Part shown: positions 1 to 5,854 of the stretch, piece after piece
How positions within the stretch are numbered: position 1 is the first letter of the stretch
Layout of the letters: each line of letters opens with the position of its first letter
Assembly (NCBI GenBank): GCA_015485235.1
Contig: WFTX01000227.1
Location: 1-5,854 of the forward strand
Source: Nitrospirota bacterium
GTDB lineage: Bacteria > Nitrospirota > Thermodesulfovibrionia > Thermodesulfovibrionales > JdFR-85
Length of the DNA stretch: 5,854 bases
Direction of reading: 5' to 3'
The notes under the pieces: generated by a model
Databases searched by the model: none
What the model was told of the DNA's origin: nothing
The model's input: only the letters and a program-made list of their open reading frames with translations
Made by a program: the position numbers and the translations under genes

Positions 1-83
1 GTGCACACCCCCTGCCTCTCAGGGACAACTTATGAACTGTAAGGTTAATGGTTTTTTGCTGCTGGACAGGAGGTGTTTGTTAA
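1..83 (+). other. Leader upstream of mobA, possibly with the tail of an upstream gene
   Basis: This gene-free stretch precedes mobA. Two short open frames enter from the left edge. One ends at TGA 33-35 and reads AHPLPLRDNL at its end; the other ends at TAA 40-42 and reads VHTPCLSGTTYEL. Either could be the C-terminus of an upstream gene, but about a dozen codons are too few to decide. A 5-bp inverted repeat (CCCTG 10-14 with CAGGG 20-24) has no T-run directly after it. No convincing -35/-10 promoter pair is visible, so mobA may be co-transcribed with whatever lies upstream. Confidence 0.3.
68..74 (+). promoter_or_regulatory. Strong Shine-Dalgarno site of mobA
   Basis: AGGAGGT is a full match to the anti-Shine-Dalgarno consensus and lies 9 bases before the ATG at 84. 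This supports ATG 84 as the start. An in-frame ATG at 90 is also possible and would remove only two residues. Confidence 0.8.
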
Positions 84-662
84 ATGGATATGGTAGGGGT
101 TATACTTGCCGGAGGCTCGAACCGGAGGTTTCCGGTACTCAAGGGTTTTATGGAGATCAATGGCGAGAGGGTGATAGAGAGGAATCTCCGCCTTCTCGGT
201 GGCCTTTTCAGCCGGGTTGCCATATCTACAAACAGGCCTGATGCCTATTTCTACACAGGTGCTGAACTCCTGGGAGACCTCTACCCCTCCACTGGTCCGA
301 TTGTGGGGATATGCTCGTCACTTGTGGCCTCTGGCGCTGATTCGGTTTTTGTGATCGCCTGTGACATGCCCTTTGTCAGGAAGGAGGTTGTAGAACTCAT
401 TATTGCAGGGACGGGCGGGGCCGACGTTGTGGTTTGTGAATACGAGGGAATGCTCCACCCACTCCTCGGCTCTTACAGTAAAGGACTTATAGGGTTGATG
501 GAGGAGAGGATACTTTCAGGCAGAACGGAACTGCTCGGCTTCCTCGACGAGATAGACTGCAGGGTAATTACCACCATGGAGTTGAAACAGACAGGCGAAG
601 ATGGAAAGAGTTTTGTTAATATAAATACACCTGAAGACTATTCCAAATATACAGGAGGATAA
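84..662 (+). CDS. mobA: Molybdenum cofactor guanylyltransferase MobA
   Basis: The predicted enzyme (192 residues) transfers GMP from GTP to molybdopterin-Mo, giving the bis-MGD type cofactor used by DMSO-reductase-family enzymes such as formate dehydrogenases and nitrate reductases. It is cytoplasmic. Visible features are the nucleotide-sugar-transferase-like N-terminus with LAGG (8-11) and the lysine K20, then GPIVGI (71-76), the metal-binding CDMPFV (93-98), HPLLGSY (125-131) in place of the usual HPLFALY-type segment, and the family-typical C-terminal FVNINTPEDY (177-186). Length matches the family (about 190-200). The nucleotide loop is unusual: between LAGG and K20 it reads SNRRFPVL where most MobA have xSxRMGxD, so the glycine and aspartate are replaced by P17 and L19. 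tatA follows after 3 bases. The main alternative is another MobA-like nucleotidyltransferase (MobA/MocA group), but the C-terminus favours MobA. Confidence 0.88.
   Translation: MDMVGVILAGGSNRRFPVLKGFMEINGERVIERNLRLLGGLFSRVAISTNRPDAYFYTGAELLGDLYPSTGPIVGICSSLVASGADSVFVIACDMPFVRKEVVELIIAGTGGADVVVCEYEGMLHPLLGSYSKGLIGLMEERILSGRTELLGFLDEIDCRVITTMELKQTGEDGKSFVNINTPEDYSKYTGG
653..659 (+). promoter_or_regulatory. Shine-Dalgarno site of tatA, inside the mobA 3' end
   Basis: AGGAGGA lies 6 bases before the tatA ATG at 666. It is embedded in the last codons of mobA (tail residues TGG, stop TAA 660-662). The same bases therefore encode the MobA C-terminus and the tatA ribosome site, consistent with co-translation of the pair. 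Confidence 0.75.
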
Positions 663-665
663 ACT

Positions 666-899
666 ATGTTTGGTCTCGGCATGCAGGAACTGATAATTGT
701 TCTCATCATTGTGGTCATCCTTTTCGGGGCATCAAGGCTTCCTGAGCTCGGAAGGGGGATCGGGCAGGCCATAAAGAACTTCAAGAAGGCCACTTCAGAA
801 CCTGATGAGATCGATGTAACCCCCAAGAAGCCTGTTGAGGAATCCACCAAGGAGGCCAAGGACGAAACAAAAGAGCCAACGCAGGAGAAGGCCGGCTAA
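666..899 (+). CDS. tatA: Sec-independent (Tat) translocase subunit TatA
   Basis: This small inner-membrane protein (77 residues) multimerises with TatC to form the pathway that exports folded, twin-arginine-signal proteins. The architecture is classic: a short N-terminal stretch, one transmembrane helix (about residues 7-20, ELIIVLIIVVILF), the FG hinge at 20-21, the LPELGR turn (25-30), an amphipathic helix (about 28-42, GRGIGQAIKNFKKAT), and a disordered tail rich in K, E, T and P (44-77). The residue at the polar TM position is E8, a TatB-like choice, but E8 with an LPELGR hinge is also common in TatA proteins of bacteria outside the enterics. The short length and FKKA segment favour TatA; a bifunctional TatA/B role is possible. 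No tatC is in the window. It sits 3 bases after mobA, which fits because many MGD enzymes are Tat substrates. Confidence 0.9.
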   Translation: MFGLGMQELIIVLIIVVILFGASRLPELGRGIGQAIKNFKKATSEPDEIDVTPKKPVEESTKEAKDETKEPTQEKAG

Positions 900-925
900 C
901 CAGCCCCTCCAGGTCCTTGATCCTG

Positions 926-2062
926 ATGAGACGCGGCCCCCTTGTTGAGATCGATCTTGACAAAATCTCACATAACCTGAGGCTGGTAAGAAATGCCTCC
1001 CCCGGGAGGAAAATTATCGGGGTGGTGAAGGCCGATGCCTACGGGCACGGGATGGTTGAGGTCTCAAAGGTACTCATGAAAGGGGGCGTGGATAGTCTTG
1101 CCGTTGCCTATCTGGATGAAGGGGTGGCCCTCAGGGAGGCCGGAATTCAGGACATCCCTGTCATCGTTCTGTTTGACAATGAACCGTCAGAGGATTTTTT
1201 CAGGTTCAGACTCACTCCTGTAGTGCACAACCTTTCATTTCTCAGGGAAATCGCGTCTCTCGCCTCAAAAAAAGAGACAAGCATTGGAATTCATATAAAT
1301 ATAGATACGGGTATGGGCAGGCTTGGGTTTCCCTGGTATGAATCGGACAGTATCGTTGATCAGGTGCTCGCGATGGAGGACCTCAGGGTGGAGGGCCTGA
1401 TGAGCCATTTTTCAGAGGCCGATATTTCAGATGAGGACTTTAGCCGTCTCCAGATGAACCGGTTCGAAGGTGCCCTCAGTCTTTTCAGGGCGAGAGGACT
1501 GAACCCGCTTGCCCACTTTGCAAACAGTGCTGCTGTATTCAGACTGCCGGAGGCCCATTACGATGCAGTCCGGCCAGGTCTGGCCCTCTATGGTTCATCT
1601 CCTTACTCTCCAGATGCCGGGCTCAGGGCTGCAATGAGTGTAAAGACAGTTCTGATTGATGTGAGAACGCTCAGGAAGGGTGAATCAGTAAGCTACGGGA
1701 GGACCTTTGTTACCACGAGAGGGAGTCTTATAGGTGTGATCCCGCTGGGATATGCCGACGGGCTTCACCGGGCTGGCTCCAATAACCTCGATGTCCTGGT
1801 GAGAGGGAAGAGGGCCCCTGTTGTTGGTCGGATATGCATGGACCTGACAATGGTTGACCTCACCGAGGTGGACGGCTCTGAACCGGGTGATGAGGTTGTG
1901 ATCATGGGGAGGCAGGGAGGTGAAGAAATAAGTGTGGAAGAAGTAGCGGACAGGACGGGAACCATCCCATATGAAGTTATGACCTCTCTGGGCTCTGTAA
2001 ACCGGCGGGTCTTCACGGGTGAAGACAGTTACGGGAAGGATTCATCAGGTAGAGGATCATGA
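926..2062 (+). CDS. alr: Alanine racemase (PLP-dependent)
   Basis: The enzyme interconverts L- and D-alanine in the cytoplasm, supplying D-Ala for peptidoglycan. From ATG 926 it has 378 residues, normal for the family. The PLP lysine is K35 in VVKADAYGHG. The TIM-barrel part continues through HINIDTGMGRLGF (123-135), SHFSEAD (160-166) and HFANSAA (197-203), then AVRPGLALYG (215-224), which carries the arginine expected to contact the PLP pyridine nitrogen. The C-terminal beta domain begins near SYG (256-258), whose Y257 is the expected second catalytic base, followed by IPLGYADG (272-279), GRICMD (301-306) and a VMTSLGSVNRRVF segment. A TTG at 917 in the same frame would add three residues, but MRRGPLVEIDLD resembles typical Alr N-termini, so ATG 926 is preferred. 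The ribosome site is weak (AGGT 911-914). Its TGA overlaps the gspE ATG by 4 bases, so the two are probably coupled. Confidence 0.95.
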   Translation: MRRGPLVEIDLDKISHNLRLVRNASPGRKIIGVVKADAYGHGMVEVSKVLMKGGVDSLAVAYLDEGVALREAGIQDIPVIVLFDNEPSEDFFRFRLTPVVHNLSFLREIASLASKKETSIGIHINIDTGMGRLGFPWYESDSIVDQVLAMEDLRVEGLMSHFSEADISDEDFSRLQMNRFEGALSLFRARGLNPLAHFANSAAVFRLPEAHYDAVRPGLALYGSSPYSPDAGLRAAMSVKTVLIDVRTLRKGESVSYGRTFVTTRGSLIGVIPLGYADGLHRAGSNNLDVLVRGKRAPVVGRICMDLTMVDLTEVDGSEPGDEVVIMGRQGGEEISVEEVADRTGTIPYEVMTSLGSVNRRVFTGEDSYGKDSSGRGS

Positions 2063-3732
2063 GCAACAGGCTTGGCGAGATACTAATAAACCTCGGCTTC
2101 ATTACTGACAAGGATCTGGAGCGGGCACTCAAGATCCAGAAAGAGGAGGGTTATCAGAGGAGGCTCGGGGATATCCTCAGGGAGATAGTGCTTGAAGAAG
2201 ACCAGCTGATGAGGGCCCTTTCCGTCCAGTTCGATATACCTATCCTTTCCGGGGAGGAACTACCCCATGAACTCCCTATAGAAAGGATATCCTATGAGTT
2301 CATGAGGGAGAACCTCGTCTTTCCTCTCAGAATAGAGAATGGGCTCCTTCATGTGGCTATTGCTGATCCCCTCCGGATGGATGTGCTGGAGGTTCTTGAA
2401 AACACTTACGGTTACGAGACTGTCCCTCATCTGGTGAGGCGGTCCGAGCTGATGGATCATATCGAGAAGCTCTCTGCCTCCAGGGAAGAGGTGATGAAGA
2501 GGGTGATTGGTGATGTTGAGGATGAGATAGTCCAGCCTGAGGGATCGGCTGAACTGGACCACCTTCGGGGGCTTGCACAGGAAAAGGGTATTATCCAGCT
2601 TGTGAACCTGATTATAGATAATGCCGTCCGGGACAGGGCGAGTGACATACATGTAGAGCCGGAGGAGAAGAGGCTCAGGGTAAGATACCGGATAGACGGC
2701 CTTCTCTACGAGAAGGAACTCCTCCCATCAAGGATGAGTGCTGCCGTGATCTCAAGGATAAAGCTCCTGGCCGGGATGAACATAGCTGAGCGGAGGCTCC
2801 CACAGGACGGGAGGATTGAGGGGAGGTTCGGAGACCGGGAACTCGATATAAGGGTCTCCACCATCCCGACTGTCCACGGTGAGAGCATCGTCATGAGGAT
2901 ACTGGACAGGGAGGCGTCCTTCATCACCCTGGAGAAACTGGGCTTTGATTCTGAACTGCTTGAGGAATACAATGGTCTTATACACCAGCCTTACGGGATG
3001 GTGCTTATAACCGGCCCGACAGGAAGTGGTAAGAGTACCACCCTTTATGCCTCTCTGGACCGGATCAATTCTGCAGACCGGAAGATCATTACGATAGAGG
3101 AGCCTGTAGAGTACCTGATGGCCGGGATCAATCAGATAAGTGTACGGCCCAGAATAGGGCTGACCTTTGCTTCAGGACTGCGGCATATAGTCAGGCAGGA
3201 CCCTGACATTATCATGGTCGGAGAGATAAGGGACCTTGAGACTGCATCCATCTCGATACATGCGGCGTTGACAGGACATCTCCTTTTCAGTACCCTCCAT
3301 ACAAACGACGCTCCCGGTGCCGTCACAAGGCTGATAGACATGGGGGTGGAAAACTACCTTGTCTCATCAACGCTCCTCGCAGTCATGGCCCAGCGTCTCG
3401 TGAGAAAAATCTGCCCTGCATGCAAGGAGGAATACATATTAGGCGAGGATCTGGCGTCTGAGTTTTCCATACCGGAGAAGAAGGCATGGAGAGGGCGGGG
3501 GTGTGAGGAGTGCTCCGGTACAGGCTACCGCGGGCGTATAGCCATATTCGAACTCCTTGTTGTGAATGACAGGATACGGGAGATGATCATGGAGAAGGCG
3601 ACAGTGAGGGAGTTGAGGGAGGTTGCCGTGGAGTCGGGTATGAGGTCGCTCCGTGATGACGGGATAAGAAAGGTGAAAATGGGGATTACCACCATTGATG
3701 AGGTTATCCGGGTGACTCAGGTGGAACTGTGA
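2059..3732 (+). CDS. gspE: Type II secretion ATPase GspE (PilB/GspE family)
   Basis: This is a hexameric cytoplasmic ATPase that powers pseudopilus assembly in type II secretion (557 residues). The N-terminal domain (about 1-150) is MshEN/N1E-like, starting RLGEILINLGFIT (4-16), with a second RLGDIL element at 35-40. The ATPase core has Walker A GPTGSGKST (319-327), an Asp box ITIEEPVEY (344-352), Walker B DIIMVGEIRD (383-392) with the predicted catalytic E389, and a His box ALTGHLLFSTLHTND (403-417). A tetracysteine zinc module follows, C452-P-A-C455 and C482-E-E-C485, a trait of GspE and PilB. All key residues are intact, so it should be active. The start is fixed by the ATGA overlap with alr and AGAGGA at 2051-2056. 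PilB or MshE of a type IV pilus is the alternative by sequence; the adjoining gspK and gspL favour type II secretion. Confidence 0.92.
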   Translation: MSNRLGEILINLGFITDKDLERALKIQKEEGYQRRLGDILREIVLEEDQLMRALSVQFDIPILSGEELPHELPIERISYEFMRENLVFPLRIENGLLHVAIADPLRMDVLEVLENTYGYETVPHLVRRSELMDHIEKLSASREEVMKRVIGDVEDEIVQPEGSAELDHLRGLAQEKGIIQLVNLIIDNAVRDRASDIHVEPEEKRLRVRYRIDGLLYEKELLPSRMSAAVISRIKLLAGMNIAERRLPQDGRIEGRFGDRELDIRVSTIPTVHGESIVMRILDREASFITLEKLGFDSELLEEYNGLIHQPYGMVLITGPTGSGKSTTLYASLDRINSADRKIITIEEPVEYLMAGINQISVRPRIGLTFASGLRHIVRQDPDIIMVGEIRDLETASISIHAALTGHLLFSTLHTNDAPGAVTRLIDMGVENYLVSSTLLAVMAQRLVRKICPACKEEYILGEDLASEFSIPEKKAWRGRGCEECSGTGYRGRIAIFELLVVNDRIREMIMEKATVRELREVAVESGMRSLRDDGIRKVKMGITTIDEVIRVTQVEL

Positions 3733-4676
3733 GAGTCTTCTCTGACAAAAGGGGGTTTGCCCTGATGATGACCATCTGGGTGCTGGTCTTCCTGACAATA
3801 GTTGCGATGAGCTTTTCGTTCTCAACAAGGCTCTCCACAGCGATGACTGCCAATTTCAGGGATGAGACCCTGGCATACTACGGTGCCCTTTCAGCCTATC
3901 ATGCGGTCCTGAGATCCCTGGCCTCTGACAGGGATCCGACCGTTGATTTCGTGGATGAAGAAGGCCGTTTCTTTCTTGACCTGGAATCAGGCCCCATACC
4001 TGAAAGGATGGAGATTGACCAGGTGGTGGCGAAGGTCTCTGTAGAGGACGAGGAGTCAAAGATAAACCTCAACAGGACAAACCGGGGAATCCTGGAAAAA
4101 CTCTTTAAGCGGGCAGGGGTTGATACAGAGAAGATGGATGCGCTCAGGGACAGTCTTCTTGACTGGATTGACCCTGACGATGCCCACCGCCTCAATGGTG
4201 CAGAGGATGAGTATTACAGTGAGTTCGGCTATACCGCAAAAAATGCAAGGCTTGACCTTCCTCGTGAGCTCCTCCTCGTTAAGGGGTTCAGAGAGGACTT
4301 TTTCAAAGGCAGAAACGGCTCCGGTGATCTGGAAGGGCTTCTTACCACCTTCGGCACGGGGGGCCTCAATATCAACACGGCACCGGGGTCATTGCTCAGC
4401 CTGCTGGGGCTTGACGAAAACAGCATTGAGACTGTCATGGCCCGGAGGAATGAGACCATGGGCGGGTTCAGATTCATCCCTGCTGACCTCAGCAGGTTCG
4501 GTCTGACAAAGACCGCCGCCTCATACCTGAGGATAGGAATCAGGGGCAGACTCAAAGGTGCAAAGACGGGATATTCGCTTACTGCTATAATCAGGCGGAT
4601 ACCTTCTCCGAAGGGCTACAGATTCAGAATGCTTTACTGGGAGGAAGATGTCAGCTACAGCGATAATCAGGCTTAG
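3729..4676 (+). CDS. gspK: Type II secretion minor pseudopilin GspK
   Basis: GspK (315 residues here) caps the pseudopilus tip with GspI and GspJ and acts in the periplasm/inner membrane. The class III prepilin leader is short and basic (MRVFSDKRG), with predicted GspO cleavage between G9 and F10. The hydrophobic helix spans about 10-30. The mature protein has M at position +5, not the glutamate of major pilins; loss of that glutamate is typical of GspK. The large globular domain shows family signatures: EESKINLN (108-115), the acidic LLDWIDPDD (143-151) followed by NGAEDEYY (156-163), and LNINTAP (213-219). Length fits the family (about 300-330). The start is GTG 3729, preceded by AGGTGGA (3719-3725) and overlapping the gspE stop by 4 bases. 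Starting at the downstream ATGs (3765, 3768) would destroy the prepilin signal, so GTG is right. Stop TAG lies within gspL. Confidence 0.92.
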   Translation: MRVFSDKRGFALMMTIWVLVFLTIVAMSFSFSTRLSTAMTANFRDETLAYYGALSAYHAVLRSLASDRDPTVDFVDEEGRFFLDLESGPIPERMEIDQVVAKVSVEDEESKINLNRTNRGILEKLFKRAGVDTEKMDALRDSLLDWIDPDDAHRLNGAEDEYYSEFGYTAKNARLDLPRELLLVKGFREDFFKGRNGSGDLEGLLTTFGTGGLNINTAPGSLLSLLGLDENSIETVMARRNETMGGFRFIPADLSRFGLTKTAASYLRIGIRGRLKGAKTGYSLTAIIRRIPSPKGYRFRMLYWEEDVSYSDNQA

Positions 4677-5854
4677 GAAAGAGGACTTTTCCATCTTCGT
4701 TCTTGAAAGGAGTTTCAGAAAGAAGTCCTTGAGAGGGTTTTCTGACCGGAAGGTGATGGAGGGAGAGGAGTTGTCCGGACTTCTCAGAGAGGAACTTGCC
4801 AGGTTGAAGGAATCAGAAGGGATAAGGGAGGCCCTGGTGGTTATTCCCCTGTCTTTTGTGATCCCGGGGTTCTGCCGTCTGCCTCTCATGAAGAGGGAGG
4901 ACCTTCTGAAAGCGGTTCCCTTCGAGCTTGAGTCCCAGCTCCCCCTTCCTCCGGAGGAATATGTATTCTCAGTGGGGGTAGTACGGAGTCGGGATGCCGA
5001 GGCTGAGGCCCTTGCCCTTGCTCTCGGGGCAGACCGTTTCAGGGAGATTAAGGCGGTCTTTGATGAGACGGAGATAAGGCTCCTGGGGATACGGGTATGG
5101 TTTATGGAGTTGTTGAATGAGGCCCTTGGTTCAGGGATGTTGAAGGGGGAGGACTTTATACTGATTGCAAAGGAGGATGGCTCCTTTGGGGTGGCAGCCT
5201 TCAGGGATGGGGTTTTAGTTTCCCTCAGGGATGTAAAGAAAGTCCAGTCCCTTCCCCTGGTCATACAAAGGCTGAAAGGTCATCAGGAGATGCCCGTATA
5301 CCTTTCGAGCGGCTCAGAGCCTCTGCTGTCAGGGACTGAATATGTACCTGTAACCATAGACGAGGGTCACGTTCTCCAGAGGATTCTTGAGGAGGGCAGG
5401 TTAGATTTTGATTTTACAGGGGTAAAGAAGGACTTTCTTGAGAGGAGATACCCCGTTCTTGCAGGCGGGCTTGCCCTTGCCTCGATAGTCCTTTACCTGT
5501 CCTCGATTTTTGTTCCCTACATACTGGAGAATAATGAACTCCGTCTGCTCAAGGCTGAGATTGTCGAGACAGGAAAGAAGGCTGCTGGGCTGATAGAAAT
5601 GAACCGTCAGAGGGAGGAACTCAGAAAGAAAGTAGCTGAGATGACAGAGCTCAGAAAGTGGCGCCTCCTTCCTGTAAAGATACTCAGGGAGGTGACAGAG
5701 AGACTCCCTGATGATTCGTGGATAACCAGTTTTCGTTACGACGGAGAGAGTCTGGAGATTTCCGGGTTCTCGCCCCGGGCGACTGAGGTGATTGAGCCTC
5801 TTGAGGCCTCACCGCTCTTCAGGAATGTCCGTTTCGGCTCTCCAGTGATTGCCA
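4648..5854 (+). CDS. gspL: Type II secretion platform protein GspL (PilM/PilN-like), 3' end cut by window
   Basis: GspL is a bitopic inner-membrane protein that binds the GspE N-domain and links the ATPase to the pseudopilus platform. The frame stays open for 402 codons to the window end, close to full length for GspL (about 400). The cytoplasmic actin-like part (about 1-260) begins MSATAIIRLRKEDFSIFVLE and contains PFELESQLPLPPEEYVF (91-107), as in GspL/PilM. One transmembrane helix spans about 270-292. A likely coiled coil follows (about 294-336, rich in K, E, R and L), then a ferredoxin-like PilN/GspL periplasmic domain starting near 340, with LPDDSWITSF (353-362) and SPLFRNVRF (388-396). 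The canonical DxG phosphate motif expected near residues 4-12 is absent (IIRLRKED). The start overlaps gspK by 29 bases; GGAGG at 4640-4644 is only 3 bases from the ATG. A PilM-PilN fusion of a pilus system is the alternative. Confidence 0.85.
   Translation, partial: MSATAIIRLRKEDFSIFVLERSFRKKSLRGFSDRKVMEGEELSGLLREELARLKESEGIREALVVIPLSFVIPGFCRLPLMKREDLLKAVPFELESQLPLPPEEYVFSVGVVRSRDAEAEALALALGADRFREIKAVFDETEIRLLGIRVWFMELLNEALGSGMLKGEDFILIAKEDGSFGVAAFRDGVLVSLRDVKKVQSLPLVIQRLKGHQEMPVYLSSGSEPLLSGTEYVPVTIDEGHVLQRILEEGRLDFDFTGVKKDFLERRYPVLAGGLALASIVLYLSSIFVPYILENNELRLLKAEIVETGKKAAGLIEMNRQREELRKKVAEMTELRKWRLLPVKILREVTERLPDDSWITSFRYDGESLEISGFSPRATEVIEPLEASPLFRNVRFGSPVIA

Noticed and set aside
10..57. 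Possible terminator: CCCTG/CAGGG inverted repeat and a T6 run at 52-57.
   Set aside because: The stem is only 5 bp and the T-run is more than 25 bases away from it, so this is not an intrinsic terminator.
32..241. 69-codon + strand frame overlapping the start of mobA.
   Set aside because: It runs in another frame through conserved MobA codons, has no good ribosome site at its ATG, and gives a composition unlike a real protein.
890..925. Possible short hairpin (GGCT/AGCC) between tatA and alr acting as a terminator or attenuator.
   Set aside because: Only a 4-bp stem with no T-run; the 26-base gap looks like a plain operon spacer.
917..925. TTG at 917 as the alr start, adding three residues.
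   Set aside because: The ATG at 926 gives an N-terminus typical of the family, and AGGT at 911-914 is too close to 917 (2 bases) but acceptable for 926.
3439..3828. Open frame on the - strand (129 codons) across the gspE/gspK junction.
   Set aside because: Low-complexity Pro/His/Leu-rich product with no domain; it lies entirely antisense to conserved GspE zinc-module and GspK leader codons.
4521..5264. Long open frame on the - strand (247 codons) opposite the gspK end and gspL.
   Set aside because: Its product is rich in Ser, Arg and Pro with no recognisable motif, as expected from the complement of well-supported genes in an AGG/GAG-rich coding strand. Both sense genes have clear family signatures across the same bases.
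1..5854. Frequent TCAGGG/CTCAGG words on the + strand, reminiscent of a polar oligomer such as an uptake or Chi-like sequence.
   Set aside because: Many copies fall in frame as Leu-Arg or Phe-Arg codon pairs (CTC AGG, TTC AGG), so AGG-biased arginine usage explains much of the enrichment. The reverse complement CCTGAG also occurs. A genome-wide skew count would be needed to revive the idea.

Overview
The window is an ordinary chromosomal stretch of a Gram-negative (diderm) bacterium. It is densely packed with genes, all on the + strand, and reads as one probable operon: mobA - tatA - alr - gspE - gspK - gspL, the last cut by the window edge. Base composition looks balanced to mildly GC-rich. 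Arginine is strongly biased towards AGG codons. The protein style (TatA with an FGASRLPELGRG hinge, MobA with an NRRFPVLKG loop) resembles Nitrospirota/Thermodesulfovibrio-like or Desulfobacterota-like anaerobes. That placement is an inference from general familiarity, not from a search.

Layout. Bases 1-83 hold a short leader, possibly the last codons of an upstream gene, and a near-perfect Shine-Dalgarno for mobA. Bases 84-662 encode MobA (molybdenum cofactor guanylyltransferase). Three bases later comes tatA (666-899), a small Tat translocase subunit. After 26 bases comes alr (926-2062), a PLP alanine racemase making D-alanine for peptidoglycan. It overlaps the next gene by 4 bases (ATGA). 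gspE (2059-3732) is the cytoplasmic ATPase of a type II secretion system (T2SS) or related type IV pilus-like machine. It overlaps gspK (3729-4676), a minor pseudopilin, by 4 bases (GTGA). gspK overlaps gspL (4648 to the window end), the inner-membrane platform protein that recruits GspE, by 29 bases.

How the genes fit together. The first two share a theme: many molybdopterin-guanine-dinucleotide enzymes are exported folded through Tat, so MobA and TatA serve consecutive steps of the same maturation route. The last three are core parts of one secretion machine, and their overlaps suggest translational coupling. Alr sits between the two blocks and is metabolically unrelated, apart from its role in the cell wall that the machine spans.

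No RNA genes, mobile elements, CRISPR arrays, long repeats or convincing terminators were seen, and no gene-free stretch exceeds 90 bases. I found no evidence of an undescribed system. The points most worth a second look are the gapped gene order (E-K-L without F-J), the MshEN-like N-terminus of GspE, the altered nucleotide-binding loop of MobA, and the eroded ATP-site motif of GspL.
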